In this document: piece by piece, positions 63,160 through 64,000 of the stretch
Numbering within the stretch: the first letter of the stretch is position 1
Layout: each line of letters begins with the position of its first letter
Notes under the pieces: model-generated
The model's input: only the letters and a program-made list of their open reading frames with translations
Database searches by the model: none
What the model was told of the DNA's origin: nothing
Position numbers and translations under genes: made by a program
Source of the DNA: Algoriphagus sp. AGSA1
Lineage (GTDB): Bacteria > Bacteroidota > Bacteroidia > Cytophagales > Cyclobacteriaceae
Assembly (NCBI RefSeq): GCF_021390545.1
Contig: NZ_JAJUWR010000002.1
Coordinates: 186,001-250,000, forward strand
DNA length: 64,000 bases
Direction: 5' to 3'

Positions 63160-64000
63160 ATGAAAAACGCCGCACCATACAGAATAAAGACCATTACAGA
63201 AGGACATCGGTTGATCGGCTTGGATATGCCAAAGCATCCTTTGATCAGTCTGGTGGATGTCTCCCAATTTAAAAATCATGTGGATGTGCATGCTGTGATC
63301 TTTGATTTCTACGCCATATCCATCAAGAGAGGCTGTGACCACTTGCTCTACGGCCAGCAAAAATATGACTTTGATGAAGGATTGATGGCTTTTATGTCAC
63401 CGGGTCAGATATTGCGGGGAGAAGAGGGGGGAGTCCCGGCAGGACTTCGGGGCTGGATGCTTTTTTTCCATCCGGATTTGTTGTGGAATACTCCTTTAGC
63501 TAAAAAAATCAAGCAATACGACTTCTTTGGCTATGCATCCAATGAGGCACTTTTCCTCTCTGAAAAAGAAGAACTCATCATCAATGATATCATTGGCAAG
63601 ATCAAGCAGGAATACGATTCGAATATCGATGGGTTCAGTCAGGGTATAATCGTCGCACATCTTGAAACGCTGTTGAGTTATGCCGAGCGTTTTTACAACC
63701 GACAGTTTATCACCCGGAAAAAAGCCAGTCATCAGCTACTTGATCAAATGGAGGAGTTGCTGACCAATTATTTCAATGGGGATGATTTGGTGTCTAGGGG
63801 GCTTCCTTCGGTACAATTCCTGGCCGATAAGCTGAATGTATCATCCAGTTATCTAAGTAGCCTGTTGAAATCACTGACCGGACAGACGGCTCAGCAGCAT
63901 ATCCATGAGAAGCTGATCGAAAAGGCAAAAGAAAAACTGTCAACCTCACAATTGACTGTCAGCGAGATAGCCTATGACCTGGGTTTTGAGCACCCGCAGT
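63160..64000 (+). CDS. AraC family transcriptional regulator (3' truncated by window end)
   Basis: Translation from ATG 63160 gives 280 codons to the window edge, without a stop. The cupin-like N-terminal domain (QKYDFDEGLMAFMSPGQILRGEE, GWMLFFHPDLLW) and most of the HTH region (LADKLNVSSSYLSSLLKSLTGQ, LTVSEIAYDLGFEHPQ) are present. It is a close paralogue of the AraC protein at 51308-52216 (about 70 percent identical by eye). Only about 22 residues should be missing by comparison. It lies 12 bp behind the DoxX-like gene, so the two are co-transcribed. Confidence 0.93.
   Translation, partial: MKNAAPYRIKTITEGHRLIGLDMPKHPLISLVDVSQFKNHVDVHAVIFDFYAISIKRGCDHLLYGQQKYDFDEGLMAFMSPGQILRGEEGGVPAGLRGWMLFFHPDLLWNTPLAKKIKQYDFFGYASNEALFLSEKEELIINDIIGKIKQEYDSNIDGFSQGIIVAHLETLLSYAERFYNRQFITRKKASHQLLDQMEELLTNYFNGDDLVSRGLPSVQFLADKLNVSSSYLSSLLKSLTGQTAQQHIHEKLIEKAKEKLSTSQLTVSEIAYDLGFEHPQ

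Overview
The window looks like a chromosomal segment of a marine or soil-type Bacteroidota, most probably the Cyclobacteriaceae (Algoriphagus/Cyclobacterium/Echinicola group). The evidence is a SusC/SusD pair next to a hybrid two-component regulator, several lipoproteins with Bacteroidota-type signals, a TAnnTTTG-type promoter, and many LytTR, AraC and Crp regulators. The genus is inference. No tRNA, rRNA, CRISPR array, integrase or intact insertion sequence was seen.

Region 1 (1-1497) is the 3' end of a patatin/BamA-type outer-membrane protein. Region 2 (1858-31010) is a carbohydrate region. It holds three GH43 glycosidases, a GMC oxidoreductase with its small TAT-exported partner, two TIM-barrel isomerase-like proteins and a Gfo/Idh/MocA oxidoreductase. 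It also holds a ThuA protein, a large ThuA/PVC-type dehydrogenase with a separate cupredoxin, a split Tm-1-like pair, and a PUL (HTCS, SusC, SusD, DUF3823, GH43, PHP-like protein). Together these suggest uptake of arabinan- or xylan-type glycans combined with periplasmic oxidation of sugars (3-keto-glycoside type chemistry). The substrate is not proven by sequence.

Region 3 (31035-36141) has a PAS-LuxR regulator and an uncharacterised three-gene cluster: a cytosolic protein, a secreted coiled-coil protein, and a secreted repeat protein with a barrel-like C-terminus. Region 4 (36609-42710) has an ECF42-type sigma factor with its YCII partner, a Crp/aldo-keto reductase pair, an HxlR regulator divergent from a quinone-reductase-like flavoprotein, and an alpha/beta-hydrolase-fold lipoprotein lacking the nucleophile serine. 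Region 5 (43012-49572) is a TetR-controlled RND efflux operon with visible operators. Region 6 (50002-54041) has an SDR, an AraC regulator preceded by the wreck of a DoxX gene, and a second Crp/aldo-keto reductase pair sharing a 16-bp palindromic operator. Region 7 (54237-62268) has a LytTR two-component system, a TonB-dependent receptor preceded by 21-bp-period direct repeats, and a periplasmic molybdenum hydroxylase. Region 8 (62556-64000) has an intact DoxX-AraC pair, the AraC running off the window.

The most unusual structure is a roughly 95-135 bp dispersed element (five copies: 2968-3081, 40677-40811, 56350-56443, 62556-62674, 62683-62805). It ends at the ATG of unrelated genes, stays open as a small reading frame in most copies, and has been invaded at different points by a GC-rich palindrome. 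It corrects the start of the HxlR gene and forms a chain of overlapping ATGA junctions in front of the DoxX gene. Domain assignments come from reading protein sequences without a database search. Motif positions were counted by eye.
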